A stretch of 56,149 nucleotides of DNA from Pseudomonadales bacterium (GTDB taxonomy: Bacteria > Pseudomonadota > Gammaproteobacteria > Pseudomonadales > Pseudohongiellaceae): contig JAJDVS010000109.1 of assembly GCA_022825945.1 (NCBI GenBank), positions 1 through 56,149 on the forward strand. Direction: 5' to 3'. The translations under genes and the position numbers were made by a program. The notes beneath the pieces are model-generated. The model was not told where the DNA came from and searched no databases. It saw only the letters and a program-made list of their open reading frames with translations. Positions 14,896-21,917 of this stretch are shown here, in pieces. Position 1 is the first letter of the stretch; each line of letters begins with the position of its first letter.

Positions 14896-16116
14896 TTAGC
14901 GCCGAAGTGCGTGTTGCTGCTGGGTGACATTGCTGACGAATTGCGTCCGCAGCGGTGGCAGCAGGTCCAGCGCCAGCAGGCCGAGTTTGCGGAATGCCGC
15001 CTTTGCCGCGCTCTGGCCGGAAAACAGGCGAACCAGCAGGTCCGTCAGGAACACCGTCCGGTCCTGATCGAATTCCTGCCGATCGAGATAGTCCTGCAGC
15101 ACCGCCAGATCACCCGGCGAGCGCCCTTGTCCGATGGCATCCCCCAGCGCCTCCGCCAGCGCCATGGCATCGCGCAAGGCGAGGTTGAAGCCCTGGCCCG
15201 CAACCGGATGCAGGGTATGGGCGGCATTTCCAAGCAGCGCCAATCCTGGCCGAACCTGCTCGCTGGCCTGACTCAATTGCAGGGGAAAACAAACCCTTCG
15301 CCCGATTGCGGTAACCCGGCCCATGCCCGGCCCGAACTCCCCTTGCAGCCGGGGCAGCAGGAGGTCTTCCGGCAGTGCGGCGTACTCCTCGGCCACCGCC
15401 CCGGGCAAGGTCCAGACCAGCGACGCGCGGTGAACCCCATCCGCCACCGGCAAGGGCAGCACCGCCAGAGGCCCGTGGGGGGTGAATCGCTCGTGGGCGG
15501 TATTGCGGTGCGATGCTTCCAGGGCGATATTGGCCACCAGCGCATGCTGCCCGTAGGGCTTCCGCCGCCGGGAAATGCCAAGGCTTGCGGCGATGGACGA
15601 CCTGCCGCCATCGGCGAGCACCGTCAGGGCTGCCGTGAGCCGCCGCCCGCTGCCACCCTGGCGCAGGGTCAGTTCCATGCCTTCGGCGATGGGCCTTGCC
15701 GCGGTGACATCGGCCGGCGCCAGGAACTCAATCGCCCCGCATGCGGCAATCCGGCCCTGCAGCACCTTGGCGAGCGCATGGTTTTCGACCACATAGCCCA
15801 GCGCATCAAGCCCCTGCTCGCGGTGGTCGAAACTGACGCCGCCGAGATGGCCCCGGTCAGTCACTTCGATACGCAGGATCGGGCAGGGCCCGGAGCCGAG
15901 TCGCTCCCAGACTCCCAGCGATTCAAAAATCCGCCGGGCGCCCCAGGACAGCGCCGTGGAACGGGCGTCGAAGCCGCCATCGGAAGCCCCGGCGCGAGCT
16001 TCCACCACCACGACCCGATATCCGAAGCGCGCCGCTCCAAGAGCAAAGCTCGCACCGGCAAGGCCGCCCCCCACCACTACGATGGGCCGCTCGCCCTGTG
16101 CTCTGTCATGCGCCAT
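14896..16116 (-). CDS. ubiH: 2-octaprenyl-6-methoxyphenol hydroxylase-type FAD monooxygenase
   Basis: A 406-residue flavoprotein. The N-terminal dinucleotide-binding motif is IVVVGGGLAGASFALGAARF. The second FAD motif reads LALLGNAAHTLHPVAGQGFN, with GNAA instead of the usual GDAA, which is characteristic of UbiH. The family hydroxylates the ubiquinone ring. The start at 16116 is chosen over the 16161 ATG because it has AGGAGGAG upstream and because the upstream codons belong to an inserted MITE. It follows pepP as in the conserved gammaproteobacterial pepP-ubiH order. Confidence 0.88.
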   Translation of the reverse strand: MAHDRAQGERPIVVVGGGLAGASFALGAARFGYRVVVVEARAGASDGGFDARSTALSWGARRIFESLGVWERLGSGPCPILRIEVTDRGHLGGVSFDHREQGLDALGYVVENHALAKVLQGRIAACGAIEFLAPADVTAARPIAEGMELTLRQGGSGRRLTAALTVLADGGRSSIAASLGISRRRKPYGQHALVANIALEASHRNTAHERFTPHGPLAVLPLPVADGVHRASLVWTLPGAVAEEYAALPEDLLLPRLQGEFGPGMGRVTAIGRRVCFPLQLSQASEQVRPGLALLGNAAHTLHPVAGQGFNLALRDAMALAEALGDAIGQGRSPGDLAVLQDYLDRQEFDQDRTVFLTDLLVRLFSGQSAAKAAFRKLGLLALDLLPPLRTQFVSNVTQQQHALRR

Positions 16117-16134
16117 GTGGATATGCCGCTCCTC

Positions 16135-16206
16135 CTGGGAGCCTGCGCCGTAGGAATTCACGGCTGCAAATCCGCTTTCGCGAATTCCTACGGCGCAGGC
16201 TCCTAG
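16135..16206 (-). mobile_element. MITE-like element, 64-bp deletion form between pepP and ubiH
   Basis: The element at 16139-16202 has the same ends as the 159-bp copies (GAGCCTGCGCCGT arms, here a perfect 21-bp inverted repeat) but lacks 95 bp of the centre. It is flanked by CTGG (16135-16138) and CTAG (16203-16206). The CTAG supplies the TAG stop codon of pepP. The other end lies 20 bp upstream of the ubiH start, just before its ribosome-binding site. In the pepP-ubiH transcript it would fold into a strong hairpin. Confidence 0.85.
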
Positions 16207-17513
16207 GCGGCCATCAGGGCCTCGATTTCTTCGGGTTCGCGGGGAAGTCCGTCGCTGAGGATGCGATTGCCATTTTCGGTCACCAGCACATCGTCTTCAA
16301 TGCGCACGCCGATGCCGCGCCAGCGCGGGTCCACGTTCTCGTTGCCGGGGGAGATATAGATTCCCGGCTCGATGGTGGTCACCATGCCGGGCGCAAAGGG
16401 CCGCCAGTCTTCGCCATTGCGGTAGCTGCCCACATCGTGCACGTCGATGCCAAGCCAGTGGCCCACCCGGTGCATGTAGAAGTCCTTGTAGGTTTCCTCT
16501 TCCATCACTTCGTCGGCGCTGCCGGTCAGCAGCCCGAGATCAAGCAAGCCGTCCACAATGGCCTTGACCGAAGCTTCCTGCGCCACATCCCAGGGCGCGC
16601 CGGGCGAGACAGCCGCCACGGCGCTGGCGTGGGCCCCAAGCACGATACGGTAGATTTCGCGCTGTTCGGCGCTGAAGCGGCCATTGGCGGGGAAGGTGCG
16701 GGTGATGTCCGCAGCGTAGTGGCGGTATTCGCAGCCGGCGTCCACGAGGACCAGATCGCCATCGGCGATTTCCGCCTGATTGCTGTCATAGTGCAGGATG
16801 CAGGCATTGGCGCCGGCGCCGATGATCGAGCCATAGGCCGCCGCCCGGCTGCCATGGCGCAGGAAACAGTGCAGCAACTCGGCTTCGAGTTCGTATTCGT
16901 GCATGCCCGGGCGGCAATACTGCATGATGCGGCGGTGGCCCTCCACCGAGATTCGCACCGCCTCCTCCATCAGGCGGATTTCAGACTCGCTCTTGATCAG
17001 GCGCATTTCATGCAGCAGTTCATCGAGCAACAGGAACTGCTTTGGCGCCGGCCCGCCGAGCCGCGCTTTTTCCCGGGCGCCGCGGGCCCAGCCCATGACC
17101 TGTTCATCGAATCCGGCATCGGCGCCCATGCGGTAGTGGATGCGTTCGCGGCCTTCAATGAGCTCTGGCATCAGATCATCGATTTCCGCGGTGGGATGGG
17201 CCTCGTCCACGCCGAGCGCTTCCACCGCCGCTTCCGGGCCGAGGAGCAAGCCCTCCCATTGTTCCTTTTTCGGGTCCTTTTGCTGGCAGAACAGCACAGT
17301 TTCGCCTTTCTCGCGCCCGGGAACAAGTGCAAGCAGGGCGCCTGCTTCGGTGAATCCGGTGAGATAGTGGAAATCGCTGTCCTGGCGGTAGGCGTGGTGG
17401 ACATCGCGGCTGCGCACCCGTTCCGGGGCGGCGGGCAGCAGGGCCAGCGACCCGGGCGCCATGCGCTCCATCAGCATGCCGCGGCGCTGGCGGTACTCGT
17501 GGTTTTCAGTCAT
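16203..17513 (-). CDS. pepP: Xaa-Pro aminopeptidase (aminopeptidase P)
   Basis: A 436-residue pita-bread metallopeptidase. The five metal ligands are visible: Asp in LVDAGCEY, Asp in AADITRTF, His in HRVGHWLGIDVHDVG, Glu in TTIEPGIYI and Glu in VRIEDDVLV. The N-terminal domain carries ALLPAAPERVRSRDVHHAYR and DSDFHYLTGF, typical of the proteobacterial type. It removes N-terminal residues preceding proline in the cytoplasm. The start MTENHEYRQRRG at 17513 is preferred; an in-frame ATG at 17546 is possible. The stop TAG is part of the CTAG flank of a MITE-like element. Confidence 0.92.
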   Translation of the reverse strand: MTENHEYRQRRGMLMERMAPGSLALLPAAPERVRSRDVHHAYRQDSDFHYLTGFTEAGALLALVPGREKGETVLFCQQKDPKKEQWEGLLLGPEAAVEALGVDEAHPTAEIDDLMPELIEGRERIHYRMGADAGFDEQVMGWARGAREKARLGGPAPKQFLLLDELLHEMRLIKSESEIRLMEEAVRISVEGHRRIMQYCRPGMHEYELEAELLHCFLRHGSRAAAYGSIIGAGANACILHYDSNQAEIADGDLVLVDAGCEYRHYAADITRTFPANGRFSAEQREIYRIVLGAHASAVAAVSPGAPWDVAQEASVKAIVDGLLDLGLLTGSADEVMEEETYKDFYMHRVGHWLGIDVHDVGSYRNGEDWRPFAPGMVTTIEPGIYISPGNENVDPRWRGIGVRIEDDVLVTENGNRILSDGLPREPEEIEALMAA

Positions 17514-17530
17514 CTGATCCCGCCTCATTA

Positions 17531-17559
17531 TTGACCGGCTTGGCAAGCGGCTCTATATT
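17531..17559 (+). promoter_or_regulatory. Sigma70 promoter of the zapB-like/zapA genes
   Basis: TTGACC (17531-17536) and TATATT (17554-17559) are separated by 17 bp, 32 bp before the zapB-like start. It lies in the 77-bp divergent gap with pepP. Confidence 0.75.
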
Positions 17560-17590
17560 CGCTAGGTGAATCAAGTCGGGCGCCTGCCGG

Positions 17591-17794
17591 ATGCACGATA
17601 ACAGAATTGACGCGTTGCATGGAAAAGTCGATGCCCTTATCGAGCTTTGCGGCGAACTGCGCGAAGAAAATCACCTGCTCAAGGCGAGTGAACAGAACCT
17701 GCGAGCCGAGCGCCGGCAATTGCTGGAGAAAAACCGCGAGGCGAAACAGCGGCTGCAGGCCATTCTGATGCGCCTGAAGGCATTGAATACATGA
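17591..17794 (+). CDS. ZapB-like coiled-coil protein (TIGR02449 type)
   Basis: A 67-residue protein that is almost wholly coiled coil (RIDALHGKVDALIELCGELR, then EENHLLKASEQNLRAERRQL). Proteins of this size and composition commonly precede zapA in gammaproteobacteria and resemble the division protein ZapB. The two genes are 28 bp apart on one strand. A role in Z-ring assembly is inferred from this order. Confidence 0.7.
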   Translation: MHDNRIDALHGKVDALIELCGELREENHLLKASEQNLRAERRQLLEKNREAKQRLQAILMRLKALNT

Positions 17795-17822
17795 AGCGAG
17801 CCTGACCGGCACGGCCAACGAA

Positions 17823-18161
17823 ATGACCAGTGACAACAACTCCGTTCTGCTGACCATCCTCAACAAGAGCTATTGGGTGAACTGCCCGCCCGAGGAAAGA
17901 AGCTCCCTGCTGGAATCCGCCCGCTATCTCGATGAGCGCATGTACCGGATTCAACGCCGGGTCAGCAAGCTCGACCGCGAACAGATCGCCGTCATGGTGG
18001 CGCTCAACATCACCCACGAACTGCTCAGGAAGCCCGCAGCCGAAGGCGGCAACACCCTGCTCGACGACGTCCGCCTCGCCCAGCTCGAGGACAAACTCAA
18101 TCACGCTCTCGGCAAGGAAGAAGCGACTCCCGATTCGCCCCAACCACCCCGCGCTCCGTAA
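17823..18161 (+). CDS. zapA: Cell division protein ZapA
   Basis: A 112-residue protein. The N-terminal domain (VLLTILNKSYWVNCPPEERS, then LESARYLDERM) and the C-terminal helix (DREQIAVMVALNITHELLRK) are typical of ZapA, which binds FtsZ and cross-links protofilaments. Its last 65 bp overlap the 3' end of mtnA on the other strand. The 6S RNA gene that often follows zapA in gammaproteobacteria has no room here. Confidence 0.88.
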   Translation: MTSDNNSVLLTILNKSYWVNCPPEERSSLLESARYLDERMYRIQRRVSKLDREQIAVMVALNITHELLRKPAAEGGNTLLDDVRLAQLEDKLNHALGKEEATPDSPQPPRAP

Positions 18162-19185
18162 TGATGCCGCTGACCAGCCGGGCCGGGGTGATATCGAAGG
18201 CGAAATTGCGGATGGCGCTCGACTCGGGATACTGGCGGACCTCGGCCTCTTCGCCATCGGCGCCGATGCCGCTGGCCATGCTCACTTCCCCGGCGCCGCG
18301 CTCTTCGATGGGGATGGGCGCCGCCATGGAAGACCAGTCGAAATCGATGGTGGACAGCGGCAGGGCGGCATAAAAAGGCACCTGGTTGTCTTTTGCCGCC
18401 AGGGCGAGCGGATAGGTGCCGATCTTGTTGCAGACATCCCCCGCCGCGCTGACCCGGTCGCTGCCGGTAATGCAGACATCCGCCATTCCCCGTGACATGA
18501 CATGACCCGCGGCGCTGTCCACAATCAGGCTGTGCTCGACGCCGGCCTGGCGCAATTCCCAGCAGGTGAGCGCCGCGCCCTGGTTGCGCGGCCGGGTTTC
18601 ATCTACCCAGACATGTAGCGGTATGCCTTTTGCCGCCGCCTTGAAAATCACCGCCAACGCAGTGCCCCAGTCCACAGCGGCCAAGGCGCCGGCATTGCAA
18701 TGAGTCAGCACCTGCAATGGGTGTCCCCGCCTGGTTTTGCCGCGCCAGAGTCTTTCCAGCAACACACTGCCGTGTTCGCCGATGGCTTCGCAGCAGGCGC
18801 TGTCGGCGTCCGCAAGCTTGTTGGCGAATCGCAATGCCCGAGTGGCAATCGAATCAGCGGGCTCCCGGGCAAGTGTCCTGGCGGCGCGGTCCAGAGCCCA
18901 GCGCAGATTGACCGCCGTGGGCCGGATGCCTTGCAACTGCGCCAGGGCATCCGCGAGACCCGCCGGATTCTCCCGCAGGGCGAGATACACGCCAAAGGCC
19001 GCGGTGACGCCAATCAGCGGCGCGCCGCGAACCCGCATGACGCGGATGGCCTCACAGGCTTCGGCCAAAGTCGCAAGGGTGCGGATTTCGAAATGATGCG
19101 GCAGCCGGGTCTGGTCGATGATGCGCACCTGGTCAGTCGCCGGCTCGTGCCAGATGCTGCGATATTCCTTGCCTTCCACGCGCAT
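18097..19185 (-). CDS. mtnA: S-methyl-5-thioribose-1-phosphate isomerase
   Basis: A 362-residue aldose-ketose isomerase of the eIF2B-like fold. Diagnostic stretches are MRVRGAPLIGVTAAFGVYLA, LTHCNAGALAAVDWGTALAV, HVWVDETRPRNQGAALTCWE and VCITGSDRVSAAGDVCNKIG (catalytic Cys in the THCNAG-type region and Asp in TGSDR). It converts 5-methylthioribose-1-P to 5-methylthioribulose-1-P in methionine salvage. It starts 5 bp after the stop of the aldolase/dehydrogenase gene, so the two are co-transcribed. No mtnB, mtnC or mtnD lies in the window. Its 3' end overlaps zapA antisense. Confidence 0.92.
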   Translation of the reverse strand: MRVEGKEYRSIWHEPATDQVRIIDQTRLPHHFEIRTLATLAEACEAIRVMRVRGAPLIGVTAAFGVYLALRENPAGLADALAQLQGIRPTAVNLRWALDRAARTLAREPADSIATRALRFANKLADADSACCEAIGEHGSVLLERLWRGKTRRGHPLQVLTHCNAGALAAVDWGTALAVIFKAAAKGIPLHVWVDETRPRNQGAALTCWELRQAGVEHSLIVDSAAGHVMSRGMADVCITGSDRVSAAGDVCNKIGTYPLALAAKDNQVPFYAALPLSTIDFDWSSMAAPIPIEERGAGEVSMASGIGADGEEAEVRQYPESSAIRNFAFDITPARLVSGIITERGVVGANRESLLPCRERD

Positions 19186-19190
19186 GGGAA

Positions 19191-21182
19191 CTACACCACC
19201 CTATCATTGCCGCCATCCACCGGAAGCTGGGCGCCGGTGGTGCGGCTGAAGGCGGTGCCGGCAAGGCCGGCGATGGCGGTGGCCACATGACTGCTTTTCA
19301 CTTCCACCCCAAGCAGGTTCCCGGAGCGGTACCGGCTGACTTCCATCCCGTGGTGGCGGGCCCGCTCCCGCAGCACTTCCCTGGTCCAGATACCCGTATC
19401 GAAGACCGCATCGGGATGCACAAGATTCACCCGGATGCCCTTGGCCGCCGCCTCCAGGGCGGCAACCCGGGCCATTTGCGTCAGGCCGGCCTTCGCCGCC
19501 GAGTACGCCGCCGCGCCCGGCCCCGGAGCGGCCACGTTTTTTGACGCCACAAAGACCACGGCGGGGTCAAAACCCGTCTCCAGCAGGGGCAGGCAGGCCC
19601 GCAGCACTTTCATGTGGGAGCTGAGGTTGAGGTCCAGCGATTGTTCCCAGTGCGCATCCGGCATTTCCCCCAGGCTTGCGCTCGCGGGGAAATTGCCGGC
19701 ATTGCTCACCAGTATGTCGAGCCCACCGAAATGCAGCACGCCCTGCGCAAGGGCCGCATCAATCGCATCCGCGTCGGTCACGTCACAGCGCAGGGCCAAT
19801 ACTTCGCGGCTGTCCCATGGTCCCCGCCAGGCTTCGCCTTCCGCTATGTCCAGGGCGATCACTACCGCGCCCCGGCGTCGCAGTTCCTCCACCGTGGCGC
19901 GGCCAATGCCCGAAGCCGCTCCGGTGACCAAAGCGACCTTGCCCCGCATTTCCGGCGCGCTGCCGGCGGCGGCGAGTTTGGCCTGCTCAAGTTCCCAGTA
20001 TTCCACTTCGAACAGCTTGTCCCGCGGCAGGGCGCGCCAGCCGCCCATGGCCTCGGCAAGCCGGATGGCCCGGATCGTGTGGCGGGTAATGTCTGCGACG
20101 ATTTCCAGCCGCTTGCCGCCGGGGGCCAGATGCACTACGCCTTTCTCGCGCCACACGCCGTAGCGCGGGGCGGGATCGAGGCATTGGTGATGGTCCTGGG
20201 CGTGGTCGCGAAAATAGGCCTGGTATTCCCTGGCGAAAGCGCGCAGCCCCGGCAGGGGGTCCGCATCGAAAACGGCGCCGAATGGTTTGGCGTGGATAGT
20301 ATGGTCCGGCGTCAGCGGCCCGCGCCGGATCAGTTCGCCGCAGTCATCGAGCGCGGCGAACGCAAGGGCCTCGGGGCTGCGGTCAAGCCGGGCAAGCATG
20401 GGGGCGCCGGACAATTCGCCCGCCGCCTTGCGCAATCCGGCGAGCGCAATGGCTGACCCGGCGTCCGGAGAAGCTGGCGCCGCAATCGCCGGCTGGAACA
20501 CTTTCGTCCCGGCCCGGCGCCCGAGTTCGCCCTCGGCGCGGTCCACGAGTTCCACCATGGACTCATAGCTGTCCCGGGCTTGCTCGTGAAAACTGAACAC
20601 GCCGTGTTGCAGCAAAACGATGCCTCGCAGGGCATTCCAGTCCACGTCCCGGGCAACGGCGGCGATCTGTCGCGCCAGAACGAAGCCGGGCATGACATAA
20701 GGCAGCACCAGCACTTCGTCGCCGTACAGCTCGCGCAGGATTTCCGCGCCATGGGGAGAGTTGCTGAGCGTGACCACGGCATCGGCGTGGGTGTGGTCTA
20801 CATGGCGAAAGGGAATCAGGGCGTGCAGAATCGCTTCCACCGAGGGGTTCGGCGCGGCCGGCTCGAGGGTCGCGAGCCTGAGCTGGCGCATCATCTCGCT
20901 GTCGCCGAGATGCTCCAGCGTGGCAAGACGCAGGAGATATTCGAGATCGACGGGCGCAAATCCCGCCGGGCCGATGCTTTTCAGATCCCAGCCGGAACCC
21001 TTGACGAACAGCACCCTGCGCGTATCGCCGAACAGGTCGCCGAGTTCTCCCTTGAGGGAGGTATTGCCGCCGCCATGGAGCACGAGGGCGGGGTCCTGGC
21101 CGAGCAGGCGGGAGGAATAGGCGCGCAATTCGAGATCGGTGGCGCAGGCGCGGGCTTCAGTATCGTTCCAGCGGCTTCGCAT
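19191..21182 (-). CDS. Bifunctional class II aldolase / short-chain dehydrogenase
   Basis: A 663-residue fusion. Residues 1-410 form a class II aldolase/adducin domain: LHGGGNTSLKG binds phosphate, HVDHTHADAVV and LLQHGVFSFHEQARDSYESM carry the metal histidines. Residues 415-660 form a Rossmann SDR: GKVALVTGAASGIGRATVEE is the dinucleotide site, and AAYSAAKAG holds the YxxxK catalytic pair. The same layout is known from rhamnulose-1-P aldolase/lactaldehyde dehydrogenase (RhaD) and YuxG-type proteins. Here there are no rhamnose genes; instead mtnA follows after 5 bp. An inferred role is cleavage of 5-methylthioribulose-1-P or 5-deoxyribulose-1-P to DHAP and an aldehyde, which the SDR domain would then oxidise or reduce. 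Confidence 0.85.
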   Translation of the reverse strand: MRSRWNDTEARACATDLELRAYSSRLLGQDPALVLHGGGNTSLKGELGDLFGDTRRVLFVKGSGWDLKSIGPAGFAPVDLEYLLRLATLEHLGDSEMMRQLRLATLEPAAPNPSVEAILHALIPFRHVDHTHADAVVTLSNSPHGAEILRELYGDEVLVLPYVMPGFVLARQIAAVARDVDWNALRGIVLLQHGVFSFHEQARDSYESMVELVDRAEGELGRRAGTKVFQPAIAAPASPDAGSAIALAGLRKAAGELSGAPMLARLDRSPEALAFAALDDCGELIRRGPLTPDHTIHAKPFGAVFDADPLPGLRAFAREYQAYFRDHAQDHHQCLDPAPRYGVWREKGVVHLAPGGKRLEIVADITRHTIRAIRLAEAMGGWRALPRDKLFEVEYWELEQAKLAAAGSAPEMRGKVALVTGAASGIGRATVEELRRRGAVVIALDIAEGEAWRGPWDSREVLALRCDVTDADAIDAALAQGVLHFGGLDILVSNAGNFPASASLGEMPDAHWEQSLDLNLSSHMKVLRACLPLLETGFDPAVVFVASKNVAAPGPGAAAYSAAKAGLTQMARVAALEAAAKGIRVNLVHPDAVFDTGIWTREVLRERARHHGMEVSRYRSGNLLGVEVKSSHVATAIAGLAGTAFSRTTGAQLPVDGGNDRVV

Positions 21183-21245
21183 GCCGACTTCTTACCACTG
21201 CGAATTCAGGAATTTGCGAACGGCAACGACCGCCGTTGCGGGAAG

Positions 21246-21273
21246 GCGGCGCAGGTTTTCGTGCCTGCGCCGC
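21246..21273. other. Strong hairpin between exbD and the aldolase gene
   Basis: Perfect 10-bp arms GCGGCGCAGG and CCTGCGCCGC enclose an 8-nt loop. No T-run follows on either strand, so it is not a standard intrinsic terminator. It may still stall RNA polymerase or protect the exbD mRNA 3' end. Confidence 0.5.
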
Positions 21274-21279
21274 GGAAAC

Positions 21280-21702
21280 TCAGTTTGCGTCAACGATGGA
21301 AATATCGGCAATGCCGGCCTGCCGCGCCGCGTCCATGATCAACACGAGGGTGGAAACATCGGAACTGGAATTCGGCTGGATGATAACCGTGGCGCTGGGA
21401 TTCTCGGCGCGCAACTGGTCGATATTCGACCGGATCTGGGTCGCGATGATGGGCCGCGGATTCCGGTTGAGAATAATCTCGTTATTGGCGCCGATCTCGA
21501 ACAGGATATTGCGGTCCTCAAGGTCTTGTTCGGGCGGCGGCTGATCATTGTTGCTGTCGCTGCTTGCCGCGCTGATGGCGGTTTCGGACAGGAACGTCGC
21601 CGTCACCACGAAAAAGATCAACAGGATGAACACCACATCAAGCATGGGTGTGAGGTCGATCCTGGAGTCATCCGACTTGTGCTTGACGCCTACTTTTTTC
21701 AT
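21280..21702 (-). CDS. ExbD/TolR-family biopolymer transport protein
   Basis: A 140-residue protein. The start MKKVGVKHKSDD has AGGAAACCGTA upstream. One N-terminal membrane helix carries the conserved Asp (RIDLTPMLDVVFILLIFFVV), followed by a periplasmic domain (PIIATQIRSNIDQLRAENPS and TLVLIMDAARQAGIADISIV). ExbD works with ExbB and TonB to energise TonB-dependent receptors. No exbB lies beside it, so it is either a solitary second exbD or its partners are elsewhere. Confidence 0.85.
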   Translation of the reverse strand: MKKVGVKHKSDDSRIDLTPMLDVVFILLIFFVVTATFLSETAISAASSDSNNDQPPPEQDLEDRNILFEIGANNEIILNRNPRPIIATQIRSNIDQLRAENPSATVIIQPNSSSDVSTLVLIMDAARQAGIADISIVDAN

Positions 21703-21828
21703 TACGGTTTCCTGCCACGCCAACAATCAGCCGGAGTATAGCAGCCGGGGATTCCAATGCAACGCTCGCTCACTGATGATTTTCCATCGCGGCAATTCTC
21801 GTTGTGGCAATGGCGCGCCCACATCAGT

Positions 21829-21866
21829 CATCCTGCGCGCAGTCGCAGGATCTCATTGGGTGGTTG
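21829..21866. repeat. Single REP-like unit
   Basis: CATCCTGCGCGCAGTCGCAGGATCTCATTGGG is a small palindrome of the same design as the TTCTGCG repeats at 4704-5092, with CCTGCG in place of TCTGCG. It lies just upstream of the gene at 21918. Confidence 0.55.
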
Positions 21867-21917
21867 CCATCCGGCTGCAATTTTCGTACTTTTCAGTTTT
21901 TACCTCAGGGGGGAAAC

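Noticed and set aside
14911-16206. 431-codon plus-strand frame
   Set aside because: It is antisense to ubiH and runs through the MITE; a high-GC shadow frame.
18162-18260. 6S RNA (ssrS) downstream of zapA
   Set aside because: zapA overlaps mtnA directly and no 6S-like long hairpin with a central bubble is visible there.
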